Below, in pieces: positions 22,494 to 30,637 of a stretch of DNA of 33,192 bases. Each line of letters opens with the position of its first letter. Position 1 is the first letter of the stretch. This stretch comes from an uncultured Planctomycetota bacterium (GTDB taxonomy: Bacteria; Planctomycetota; UBA1135; GCA-002686595). Under the pieces are notes generated by a model. That model searched no databases, was not told the DNA's origin, and worked only from the letters and a program-made list of their open reading frames with translations. The position numbers were made by a program, and so were the translations under genes. The stretch spans positions 1-33,192 of the forward strand of contig CAIYPP010000157.1 of assembly GCA_903928115.1 (NCBI GenBank), in the 5' to 3' direction.

Positions 22494-24902
22494 TCAGCCG
22501 GAGCGCTTCCTCCGACGCTCCGGGGTGGGCGTGGGTTCGGCCGGGACCTCGGGCGCGGGCTCGTCCGAGCCGAGCGGCTTGCGCAGCGACAGGCCCCAGC
22601 TGATCGCCTCGCTCACGTGCTCCACCATGCGGATCTCCAAGCGGCGCCGCACTTCGCGCGGCAGGCGCTGGACCTCCTCGCGGTTGCGCGCGGGCACGAC
22701 GGCGGTGCGGATGCCTGCGCGCAGCGCGGCGAGCAGCTTCTCGCGCAGGCCGCCGATCGGCAGCACCGCGCCGTGCAGCGAGATCTCGCCGGTCATCGCG
22801 ACGTCGTGGCGGATCGGCGTGCGCGTGAGAACGCTGACGAGCGAGGTCGCGATCGCGATGCCCGCGGACGGTCCATCCTTCGGAACCGCACCGGCGGGGA
22901 AGTGGATGTGGAGGTCGAGTCGCTCGAGCGAGTCGGGCTCGTGACCCATGCGCGGGAGCTGCATGCGCACCCACGACAGCGCGGTCTGGACGGACTCGCG
23001 CATGACCTCGCCGAGCGAGCCCGTCAGCACGATGCGCCCCGCGCCCGGCATGACCACGGTCTCGATCGGCAGGATCGAGCCGCCGACGTTGGTCCACGCG
23101 AGGCCCGCGACGACGCCGATGCGCGGCTCGCTCACGTGCAGGAACGGATCGATGTTCGGCGTCCCGAGCAGGGTCGAGAGCTGGCTCTTCTCGACGTGCA
23201 GCGAGTGGCCCTCGCGCACGCGCGAGACGGCCGCCTTGCGCGCGAGGCTGTCGAGACAGCGCTGCAGCGCGCGCACGCCGGGCTCGGCGGTGTAGCTGCG
23301 GATCACCTCGACCAGCGCACCCTGCGACACCGTGAGGTCGCGCGGCGCGAGACCGGCGGACTCGCGGGCCTTCGCGAGCAGGTGTTCCCGCGCGATCGCC
23401 ACCTTCTCGGTCTCCGTGTAGCTGCCGAACTCGATCAACTCGAGGCGGTCGATCAGCGGCTCGGGGATCGGCGAGAGGTCGTTCGCGGTGACGATGAACA
23501 GGCACTCGGAGAGGTCGAAGGGCACACCAAGGTAGTGGTCGACGAACTCGCGGTTCTGCTCGGGGTCGAGGATCTCGAGCAGCGCGCTCGACGAATGGCT
23601 CCAGCCGCTGCCGTGGATCTTGTCGAGCTCGTCGAGCAGGATCACGGGGTTGCGCACGCCGGTGCGGGCGATGCCCGAGAGCAGGCGCCCCGCGACGGCC
23701 CCGGCCTGTGAGAGATGCCGACCGCGCAGCTCGCTCTCGTCGGCGCAGCCGCCGACGTGGATGTGCACGAACTTGCGGCCGAGCGCCTCGGCGACGGCGC
23801 GCCCCATGCTCGTCTTGCCGGTGCCCGAAGGCCCGAGGAAGCACAGTACGGTGCCGCGCGAGCTGCCCGAGAGGTGGCGCACCGCGAGGAACTCGCCGAC
23901 GCGCTCCTTCACCTCGTCGAGCCCCGTGTGGGTGAGGTCGAGCGCCGTGACCACGCGTCGGAACTCGTCGGGGCTCGCCGTCGGGTCGACCGTGGAGGAG
24001 TTCCACGGCAGCTCGATCAGCCACTCGATCCAGTTGCGGATGCGCGTCGATTCTTCGCTGCCGATGCCGCTGCGCCGCAGGTGGGCGAGCTCGCGCGCAC
24101 ACGCTCGTCGAGCCGTGTCGGGGATCGACACCGCGGCGATCTTGGCCTCGAGTTCGCGCGCGAGCGACTCGGCGGGGTCGGCTTCACCGAGCTCGGCTTG
24201 GATCACGTGCAGTTGCTCGCGCAACAGACTGCGCCGCTTCGATTCGTCGACCTTGCCGTGCAGCGAGGCGGTGAGCTCGCCGCGCGCGATCTCCTGTGCG
24301 AGCAGCTCGTGGAGGAGGTCGAGTCGACGCACGACGTCGGTCTCGACGAGCATGCGCGTGCGATCCGTGTACGAGAGGTGCAGCTTCGCCGCCGCGAGGT
24401 CTGCGAAGTGGCCCGCCGCGGAGGTGTTCAGCGCGAGCACGCGGGGCAGTTCCTCGGAGTAACGACCGTCGACGCCGACGAGCTCGCGCACCTGCGCCAT
24501 GGCTCGGTCGACGCGTGGACGCAGAGTCTCATCGGAGATGCGCTGGGCGGCGGGCTCGGTCATCTCGACCTCGAACCAGCCCTTCGAGTCGTCGACCGAG
24601 CGAATCGCGACGCGGCGCAGGCCCTGCAGGACCACGCGCTGCGAGCCGTCGGGCATGCGCGTGCGGTCGAGCACGCGGCACAGCGTTCCGATGCGCGCGA
24701 GCTTGGCGGGGCTCGCCTCGCCTTCGAGGTCCTCGAGCGGCACCGCGACGAGCGGCGTGTCGTCCTCGGGGTGCGAGTCGATCGCGAGCAGGTTCTCGCG
24801 GCGTTGAAGGTCGAGCGTGGCGACGGAGCGCGGCAGCACCACCGTGCTACGCACGGCGAGGCAGAGCATCCGTCCCGAGCGGGAGGGGCGTGCGTGGGCC
24901 AT
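22494..24902 (-). CDS. lon: ATP-dependent protease Lon
   Basis: An 802-residue LonA-type protease that degrades misfolded and regulatory proteins. The N-terminal LAN domain (about 13-210) begins with LAVRSTVVLPRSV. The AAA+ module has Walker A GPSGTGKT (357-364) and Walker B ILLDEL (421-426). The proteolytic domain has the Ser679-Lys722 dyad in PKDGPSAG and GGLREKLLAALRAG. The tail is short and basic (TPERRRKRSG). ATG 24902 is chosen because LAN similarity starts soon after; the open frame to 25034 is Arg/Pro-rich and not family-like. No heat-shock-type promoter element was recognised in the 163 nt upstream. Confidence 0.95.
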   Translation of the reverse strand: MAHARPSRSGRMLCLAVRSTVVLPRSVATLDLQRRENLLAIDSHPEDDTPLVAVPLEDLEGEASPAKLARIGTLCRVLDRTRMPDGSQRVVLQGLRRVAIRSVDDSKGWFEVEMTEPAAQRISDETLRPRVDRAMAQVRELVGVDGRYSEELPRVLALNTSAAGHFADLAAAKLHLSYTDRTRMLVETDVVRRLDLLHELLAQEIARGELTASLHGKVDESKRRSLLREQLHVIQAELGEADPAESLARELEAKIAAVSIPDTARRACARELAHLRRSGIGSEESTRIRNWIEWLIELPWNSSTVDPTASPDEFRRVVTALDLTHTGLDEVKERVGEFLAVRHLSGSSRGTVLCFLGPSGTGKTSMGRAVAEALGRKFVHIHVGGCADESELRGRHLSQAGAVAGRLLSGIARTGVRNPVILLDELDKIHGSGWSHSSSALLEILDPEQNREFVDHYLGVPFDLSECLFIVTANDLSPIPEPLIDRLELIEFGSYTETEKVAIAREHLLAKARESAGLAPRDLTVSQGALVEVIRSYTAEPGVRALQRCLDSLARKAAVSRVREGHSLHVEKSQLSTLLGTPNIDPFLHVSEPRIGVVAGLAWTNVGGSILPIETVVMPGAGRIVLTGSLGEVMRESVQTALSWVRMQLPRMGHEPDSLERLDLHIHFPAGAVPKDGPSAGIAIATSLVSVLTRTPIRHDVAMTGEISLHGAVLPIGGLREKLLAALRAGIRTAVVPARNREEVQRLPREVRRRLEIRMVEHVSEAISWGLSLRKPLGSDEPAPEVPAEPTPTPERRRKRSG

Positions 24903-25036
24903 GGGGACAGGCCCAGAGCGGGCCCGTAGGCCCCTTTTCGGGCGCCGGGGGGCCGCGGGTTGCGGAAAGCTCGCCCGGCGCACGAGGCAACGCTGCGCCA
25001 GCGAGGCTTCGCGCGGCTCCGCTTGGCGCCTCAAGC

Positions 25037-25051
25037 CGTTACGCAGTAACG
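25037..25051 (-). terminator. Small hairpin after the aminotransferase gene
   Basis: CGTTAC pairs with GTAACG around a 3-nt loop, 14 nt past the stop of the aminotransferase gene on its strand. It is less GC-rich than its surroundings. No T-run follows, so its role as a terminator is doubtful. Confidence 0.25.
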
Positions 25052-25065
25052 ACTTATGGCAAGCG

Positions 25066-26202
25066 CTAGCGCGCGGCGGCGAGCAGGGCCGCGCTGACGC
25101 GGTCGATGTCGGAATCGCTCAAGAAGGGGTGCACGGGCAGGCACAGCACCTCCCGCGCGAGGCGCTCGGCGTTGGGGAAGTCGCCCGGACCGTAGCCCCA
25201 CGGCTTGGCGGCCTCCTGCAGGTGGACGGGGCTGGGGTAGTGCACACCGGCGAAGATCTGCTGCGCGGCGAGGTCGGCGAGCACTGCGTCGCGCGTGCGC
25301 TCTCCGCAGACGCGCACGGTGTACTGGTGGTAGGTGTGGAACGCGCCGGGCACGACCTTCATCAGTCCGATCGCGGGATGTCCCGCGAGGTTGCGGTCGT
25401 AGCGCGCCGCGTTGTGGCGACGGCGCTCGTTCCAGCGCTCGAGGTGCGGCAGCTTCACGTTGAGCACCGCAGCCTGCAGCGCTTGGAGGCGCGAGTTGGT
25501 GCCGATGCGCGCGTGCACGTACTTCGCGGGCGAGCCGTGGTCGCGCAGCTCACGCAGGTTCTTGGCGACGTCGGCGCGCTGCGTCAACACCATGCCGCCC
25601 TCGCCCGCGGCGCCGAGATTCTTCGTGACGTAGAACGAGAACGTGCCCGCGTCCCCGAGTGTGCCGCAGGCCGCGCCGTCGCGGCGCGAGCCGTGCGCCT
25701 GCGCGCCGTCTTCGAGCAAGAAGAGCTTCTTTTCATCGCACAGGGCGCGGAAGGCCTTCATGTCCGCGAGCTGGCCGTAGAGGTGCACCGGCAGGATGCA
25801 CGTGGTGCGCGGCGTGAGCGCGGCGCGCGCCTTCGCGGGGTCGAGCAGCGCCGTGTCGAGGTCGACGTCGGCGAGCACCGGGCGCGCACCCATCAGCGCG
25901 ATCGACGCCGCGGATGCGAAGAACGTGAAGGGGCTCGTCACGACGTCGTCGCACGGCTTGACGCCGATGGCGAGCAGTCCGAGCCACAGGGCGTCGGTGC
26001 CGGTGGCGACCGCGACGCCGTGGGCGACGCCGTGGAACTTCGCAAAGTCGCGCTCGAGCGCCTCGACTTCGGGCCCGAGCACGTACTTCCCCGAGTCGAG
26101 CGTGCGCAGCACGGCTTCGTGGAGTGCCGGTCCGAGCGAGGCGCGCTCGGCGGCGAGGTCGACGGGGGCGATGGGCTTCAGGGTGGTGGCGGTGCTCGTC
26201 AT
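25066..26202 (-). CDS. DegT/DnrJ/EryC1/StrS-family sugar aminotransferase
   Basis: A 378-residue PLP-dependent enzyme of the family that aminates nucleotide-linked keto-sugars for surface polysaccharides or antibiotics. The PLP lysine is Lys194 in FSFYVTKNLGAAGEGG, preceded by EDGAQAHG with Asp165 for the pyridine nitrogen. ATGTDAL (66-72) holds the phosphate and SPFTFFASA is also typical. The C-terminal HYPSPVHLQEA and LCLPVHPFLSDSDI segments match the family. The substrate cannot be told; no other sugar genes are nearby. It is divergent from the gluzincin-like gene with 140 nt between. Confidence 0.93.
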   Translation of the reverse strand: MTSTATTLKPIAPVDLAAERASLGPALHEAVLRTLDSGKYVLGPEVEALERDFAKFHGVAHGVAVATGTDALWLGLLAIGVKPCDDVVTSPFTFFASAASIALMGARPVLADVDLDTALLDPAKARAALTPRTTCILPVHLYGQLADMKAFRALCDEKKLFLLEDGAQAHGSRRDGAACGTLGDAGTFSFYVTKNLGAAGEGGMVLTQRADVAKNLRELRDHGSPAKYVHARIGTNSRLQALQAAVLNVKLPHLERWNERRRHNAARYDRNLAGHPAIGLMKVVPGAFHTYHQYTVRVCGERTRDAVLADLAAQQIFAGVHYPSPVHLQEAAKPWGYGPGDFPNAERLAREVLCLPVHPFLSDSDIDRVSAALLAAAR

Positions 26203-26306
26203 GGGAGGTCTCGGCGGTGGAAGCCGAGATCGTGCAAAGCGGCGCGCGCAAGCGCAAATGCGCGCTGGCGTTCTGCGCGCGAAAGGTCGGGAGTTTCGAG
26301 TCTTTT

Positions 26307-26334
26307 TTGGCAGCGCTCGCCGTGCTGCTACGCT
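26307..26334 (+). promoter_or_regulatory. Putative promoter of the gluzincin-like gene, leaderless
   Basis: TTGGCA (26307-26312) and TACGCT (26329-26334) are 16 nt apart, a good sigma-70-like pair. The -10 box ends 8 nt before ATG 26343, so transcription would start at about the start codon. No Shine-Dalgarno sequence is present. Confidence 0.45.
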
Positions 26335-26342
26335 CTCCGGCG

Positions 26343-27650
26343 ATGCTCCACGCAGTTATCCTCGCAGCGCTCGTCCATGTCTCCCAAGAACCTGTCGCGC
26401 CGACGCCCGCCCCGGCTTGGACCCAGACCGAGCTCGAGCGCGTCGCGCTCGAGATCCAAGCGGACATCGAGGGTCTGCGCGGTCAGAAGTTCACCGCACC
26501 CGTGAAAGTGAAGCTCGCGTCGAAGGCCGATCTGCGCAAGTACGTCGAGGAGCGCACCCTCAAGACCGAAACGCCCGAGAAGCTCGCGGCCGACGAGCTC
26601 GTCGGCAAGCTGCTCGGTGTGATCCCGCCCGAGCTCGACCTCATGAAGGAGACGCTGCGACTGCTCGACAGCCAAGTGGTCGGCTTCTACGACCCCGACA
26701 GCGATTCGTTCAGCTTGATGGATGGCTGTCCGATGGGGATGGCGCGCATGACGATGGCGCACGAGCTCGGTCACGCGCTCGACGACCAGCTCTACGGCAT
26801 CGACCAACGGTTGGCGACGCTGCCGAAGGACACCGACGCTCAGCTCGCGTATTGGTGCGTGGTCGAAGGTTCGGCGACGCTCGTCGGCAATCGCTGGCAG
26901 ATGGCGAACGCCAAGTCGCTGGACGCCGAGAGCCTCGCGGCCGCGAGCGAGATGATGAAGGGCAGCTTCGATACGGCGCCGCAGTGGCTGTGGAAGCCGA
27001 TGATCGGCAGCTACCTCGTCGGCGCGGGCTTCTTGGCGCGCAGCGAGAACTGGATGAGCGCCCAGATGGCGAAGGCTGCGACCGACGACGTGACGCGTGC
27101 GTTCTCCGCGCCGCCGGTGACGACGGAGATGGCGCTGCATCCCGCGAAGTACTGGGAGGACGCGACGCGCGACGTGCCGCAGCGTTTTTCGGTGGAGCCG
27201 GCGAGCCTCCCCGCGGGCTGGAGCGTGCTGCGCGAGGACACGCTCGGCGAGCTCGCGTGCGGAATCGTTGCGCTGCCCCCCAAGCGGCGCGGCGGCGTCG
27301 ACATGTCGAACCCGATGGCGCTCATGGGGATCTCGTTCTCGAACAAGGAGTCGAAGGGCTGGGACGGGGACCGATTGGCGCTCTGCGCGAAGGGCGAGGC
27401 GCGCGTGCTGCGCTGGCGCAGTGTTTGGGACAGCGAGCAAGACGCGGCCGAGTTCCGCCGTGCGCTCGAGTCGCAACTGGAGCACCAGCGTGCGTGCGCC
27501 GCGAAGTTGCGTGCGAAAGGCGTGTCTGGGGCCGAGCTCTCGACGGGGCTCTCGGCGAACGAGGTCGAGCTCGTCGTCTGGGCAGGAATCGAGGCCGTCG
27601 AGGAGCTCGCCTCGCTCCGGGCCGCAGGGCTGTTTGCGCTCGTGCCGTAG
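26343..27650 (+). CDS. Exported gluzincin-like metallopeptidase, uncharacterised
   Basis: A 435-residue protein with a short hydrophobic N-terminus (MLHAVILAALVHVSQ), probably a signal peptide. The zinc motif HELGH is at 140-144 with catalytic Glu141, and a likely third ligand Glu175 occurs in CVVEGSATLVG 31 residues later. The pattern HELGHALDDQ then VEGSAT resembles uncharacterised bacterial proteins with HELTHALQDQ and VEGDAT. Before it, VVGFYDPDSDSFSL looks like the substrate-edge strand. The C-terminal 200 residues have no recognised domain. ATG 26343 is preferred because the frame upstream lacks protein character and a promoter sits directly before it. The substrate is unknown. Confidence 0.8.
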   Translation: MLHAVILAALVHVSQEPVAPTPAPAWTQTELERVALEIQADIEGLRGQKFTAPVKVKLASKADLRKYVEERTLKTETPEKLAADELVGKLLGVIPPELDLMKETLRLLDSQVVGFYDPDSDSFSLMDGCPMGMARMTMAHELGHALDDQLYGIDQRLATLPKDTDAQLAYWCVVEGSATLVGNRWQMANAKSLDAESLAAASEMMKGSFDTAPQWLWKPMIGSYLVGAGFLARSENWMSAQMAKAATDDVTRAFSAPPVTTEMALHPAKYWEDATRDVPQRFSVEPASLPAGWSVLREDTLGELACGIVALPPKRRGGVDMSNPMALMGISFSNKESKGWDGDRLALCAKGEARVLRWRSVWDSEQDAAEFRRALESQLEHQRACAAKLRAKGVSGAELSTGLSANEVELVVWAGIEAVEELASLRAAGLFALVP

Positions 27651-27684
27651 ACACCCCCGAGTCGAGCGCAGCGGCGCTTTTTCG

Positions 27685-27690
27685 TAAGCT
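27685..27690 (+). promoter_or_regulatory. Putative -10 box of the M1 peptidase gene
   Basis: TAAGCT ends 9 nt before ATG 27700, after a short T-run (five T). It would give a leaderless message. The -35 region matches the consensus poorly. Confidence 0.35.
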
Positions 27691-27699
27691 GCGTGGCCG

Positions 27700-30183
27700 A
27701 TGACGGCCCCGCACCGCAGCTGGATCTTGAGCGCGCTCGTCGCCACGCTCGGCGCGTGCGCTGCGCCGGAGAGGCTCGTCCTCGACGTTCCGCCGCTCGA
27801 GCGCCACCTGCCGCGCGACAGCGGCGTCGACATCGAGCACTACGCCCTCGACGTCGCGCTCGACCCTACGGCGCGTTCGATTGCGGGCACGTGCCGCGTG
27901 CGCTTCCACCCGCGCTCGGATCTCGTGCGCAAGCTGTCCCTCGACCTCGACGCGCTCTCGGTCGCCGGCGTGAGCGATGGCGACGGCGCGCCGCTTGCTT
28001 ACAGCGTGCTGCCGGGGGTGCTGGAGATCGACTTCGGCGCCCCGCTCGCGACAGGCACGTCTCACGAGGTGGAGATCGCCTATTCCGGGGCTCCCCGACG
28101 GGGGCTTTGGTTCGCAGGCGAGCGCGACGGCGTGCCGACGCACGCCTTCACGCAGGGGCAGTGCGACGATTCGCGCGGCTGGTTCCCGTGCTGGGACGAG
28201 CCTGCCGAGCGCGCGACGAGCGAGCTGCGCGTGAAGCTCCCGCGCGGCTGGATCTCTCTCGCCGCGGGCGAGAAGGTCGAGTCTTGGGCCGCCGAAGACG
28301 GCGGCACGATCGACTTGTGGCGGATGAGCACGCCGCACCCCGCCTATCTGACGACGCTGGTCGCCGGCGAGCTCGTCGAAGTGCGCTCGCGCTGGAACGG
28401 GGTGCCGCTCTCCTACGTCGCGCCCCAGCGCTTGGAACCCCACCTCGAGTCTTCGTTCGAGGAAACCGCAGAAGTCCTGCAGTTTTTCCAGGACCTGACG
28501 GGCGCTCGCTATCCCTATGCGAAGTACTCGCAGGCCGCGGTGGAGAACTTTCCGCACGGTGGCATGGAGAACATCTCGGCGACGACGCTCACCGACGCGT
28601 GCATCGGCGACGCTCCAGGACGCCGCGACTACGACCCGCGAGGCTTGATCGCGCACGAGGCCGCGCACCAGTGGTTCGGCAACTTGCTCACGTGCGCCGA
28701 CTGGTCGCACGTATGGCTGAACGAGGGCTTCGCCACGTACGGCGAGCTGCTCTACCGCGAAGCGAGCGAGGGCGTCGACGCATTCCGCGTCGCGCTGCGT
28801 GACACGCAGGACTTCTACGCGGCGCAGGATGTCGGTGCGAATCGTCGCCCGCACGTCTGGGGCTCGTACCGCGAGCCGTTCGACCTCTTCACGCGCGGCG
28901 GGCAGGCGTATCAGGGCGCGGCGAGTCGGCTGCATCTCCTGCGCTTCCAAGTCGGGGACGCGGCCTTCTTCCGAGGAATCCAGCGCTATGTCGCGCAAGA
29001 GCGCGGCCGTGCCGTGGTGACGGAGGACTTCCGTCGGGCCATGGAGCGCGAGAGCGGTCTCGACCTCGCGCCGTTCTTCGAGCAGTGGTTCTTCGCGCGC
29101 GGCTATCCCGAGTTCGAGGTGCGTTGGACGTGGAGCGAGGCGCGCAAGTCGGTGCGTGTGGAGATCGAGCAAGTTCAGTCGAGCGCCGATGGAACTCCGA
29201 CGGTCTTCACGTTGCCGGTCGACATCGAAGTCCGCGACGACAATGGCGCGCGAAGGACACGCGTCACGATCGACGAGCGCCGCGAGGTGCTCGAGCTTTC
29301 CGCGCCGAACCGCCCGACATGGGTGGTGTTCGACAAGCACGGGTGGGTACCCAAGCGGTGCCGGACTCAGCGTGCGACGAGCGAGTGGATGGCGCTCGCC
29401 TCGCAGTCGGACGATGTGAACGAGCGGCGGGAGGCGCTGCTCGAGCTCGGCGTACTGCTCGCATCGGAGAAGGACGAAGCGCTCCGCTGGGCGATCGCCG
29501 AGACGATTCTCGACGGGCTCTCGCACCCTTGCGAGGGAGTGCGCGTCGCCGCGGCGCGCGCCTTCGCGCGAGTGCACACGACGCCAGACAACCCGATCGC
29601 GCAGGAGCTCATGGGCGTTGCGAGCGGCGACTCTTCGGCGCGCGTTCGCGTGGCGGTCCTGGAGACGCTTGCCGCTTGGGACTCGGCTGCGGAGTTCGTG
29701 GGCTTTGCGCGCGAGCAGTACGACGCGCGCTTCAGCTACGCGACGATGGGGGCTGCGGCACGGATCGTGGCTGTGGCGCAGAAACAGCAGTGCTTGCCGT
29801 GGTTGTTGTCGTGTCTCGGCGAACCGTCACTGCACGACGCTCTGCGCACCGCCCTCCTTCCCGCGGTCGCGCTCGCGGGCGGAAGCGATGCCACGGACGC
29901 CTTGCACCGAGGGCTGCTGGACGAGACGTGGGAGGTGGCTGCGCGCGAGGCCGCGGCACGCGCGCTCGCCCCGCTCGCCAAGGGACGCAGCGACATCTCG
30001 CGCGATGCGTGCTCCTTGCTCGCGACGACGCGGCTCTTCCGGCTGCAGTCCGCGTTGATCGAGCTGCTGCGCGCCCTCGACGACGGTCAGGCCCGCAAGG
30101 CGCTGGGAGAGTTCCACGCGCGCAGCGTCGATGCGCGTCAGCGGCGTGCGATCGAGGCGCACTTCGAGAAGCTGGGCGGCTGA
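27700..30183 (+). CDS. M1-family aminopeptidase lipoprotein with helical-repeat C-terminus
   Basis: An 827-residue gluzincin. A lipobox (TLGAC, Cys20) anchors it outside the cytoplasm. The M1 order is intact: beta-domain (45-240), exopeptidase motif GGMEN (287-291), zinc motif HEAAH (319-323) and Glu342 in NEGFATY. The segment up to about 570 matches M1 length. Residues from about 570 to the end are helical and rich in Ala/Leu/Arg (for example VRVAAARAFARVH, SARVRVAVLETLAAW), resembling HEAT repeats and replacing the usual ERAP1-like domain. This suggests removal of N-terminal residues from peptides in the periplasm. It follows the gluzincin-like gene by 49 nt. Confidence 0.92.
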   Translation: MTAPHRSWILSALVATLGACAAPERLVLDVPPLERHLPRDSGVDIEHYALDVALDPTARSIAGTCRVRFHPRSDLVRKLSLDLDALSVAGVSDGDGAPLAYSVLPGVLEIDFGAPLATGTSHEVEIAYSGAPRRGLWFAGERDGVPTHAFTQGQCDDSRGWFPCWDEPAERATSELRVKLPRGWISLAAGEKVESWAAEDGGTIDLWRMSTPHPAYLTTLVAGELVEVRSRWNGVPLSYVAPQRLEPHLESSFEETAEVLQFFQDLTGARYPYAKYSQAAVENFPHGGMENISATTLTDACIGDAPGRRDYDPRGLIAHEAAHQWFGNLLTCADWSHVWLNEGFATYGELLYREASEGVDAFRVALRDTQDFYAAQDVGANRRPHVWGSYREPFDLFTRGGQAYQGAASRLHLLRFQVGDAAFFRGIQRYVAQERGRAVVTEDFRRAMERESGLDLAPFFEQWFFARGYPEFEVRWTWSEARKSVRVEIEQVQSSADGTPTVFTLPVDIEVRDDNGARRTRVTIDERREVLELSAPNRPTWVVFDKHGWVPKRCRTQRATSEWMALASQSDDVNERREALLELGVLLASEKDEALRWAIAETILDGLSHPCEGVRVAAARAFARVHTTPDNPIAQELMGVASGDSSARVRVAVLETLAAWDSAAEFVGFAREQYDARFSYATMGAAARIVAVAQKQQCLPWLLSCLGEPSLHDALRTALLPAVALAGGSDATDALHRGLLDETWEVAAREAAARALAPLAKGRSDISRDACSLLATTRLFRLQSALIELLRALDDGQARKALGEFHARSVDARQRRAIEAHFEKLGG

Positions 30184-30187
30184 GGCG

Positions 30188-30625
30188 ATGGCGAGCACGC
30201 TGGAGTCCGAGCTCGCCGAGGCGCTTCGCTCGGAGTACGGCGCGCGGGTCGCATATACGCGCTTGGCGCGTCTGACCCGGGATCCGGCCTTGGCGGGCGT
30301 CTTCGCCACCTTCGTCGAGGACGAGCGGCGGCAGATCGACGAGCTCGTGGCGACGATGCGCGCGCTCGGGATCGAGCCATGTCGCCCCAGCCTGCGCAGG
30401 AGAGTTCTCGCCGAAGTTCTCGCGTGGGGCTCCCTGATCGGGGGACGCGGGCTCGCGCTGCGAACCTGTCTCGACGCCGAGGAGACCCGCGCACGCTGGT
30501 ACGGCCACTTGGCGGAGTTTCTGCACGCAGCGGGGGAGCGCCGCTTCGACGCAAGCTTCCAGCGTATGAGCCTCCTCAAGCTCCACCACGCGCAGACCCT
30601 CGGCGCGTGGGTCCGAAGGGACTAA
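30188..30625 (+). CDS. Ferritin-like four-helix protein, uncharacterised
   Basis: A 145-residue all-helical protein. Four amphipathic helices can be seen, with acidic and His residues placed as in ferritin-like or rubrerythrin-like diiron proteins: LRSEYGARVAY in helix one, FVEDERRQIDEL in helix two, DAEETRARWYGHLAEF in helix three and LLKLHHAQTLGAW in helix four. The usual E-x-x-H pair in helix two reads E-x-x-x-Q, so a full diiron site is uncertain. No signal peptide. ATG 30188 starts 5 nt after the M1 stop. It may store metal or handle peroxide beside the redox genes that follow; this is inference. Confidence 0.65.
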   Translation: MASTLESELAEALRSEYGARVAYTRLARLTRDPALAGVFATFVEDERRQIDELVATMRALGIEPCRPSLRRRVLAEVLAWGSLIGGRGLALRTCLDAEETRARWYGHLAEFLHAAGERRFDASFQRMSLLKLHHAQTLGAWVRRD

Positions 30626-30628
30626 GAT
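30623..30628 (+). promoter_or_regulatory. Putative -10 box of the molybdopterin oxidoreductase gene
   Basis: TAAGAT overlaps the preceding stop codon and ends 9 nt before ATG 30638. No Shine-Dalgarno sequence is visible between, so a leaderless transcript is possible. Confidence 0.35.
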
Positions 30629-30637
30629 CGGGCGACG

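Noticed and set aside
24920..24937. Plus-strand hairpin GGGCC-CGTA-GGCCC followed by TTTT as a terminator
   Set aside because: No plus-strand gene ends nearby, and on the minus strand the T-run would lie on the wrong side.
24903..25034. Lon start at 25034
   Set aside because: The extra 44 residues are Arg/Pro-rich and absent from the family; the LAN domain begins just after ATG 24902.
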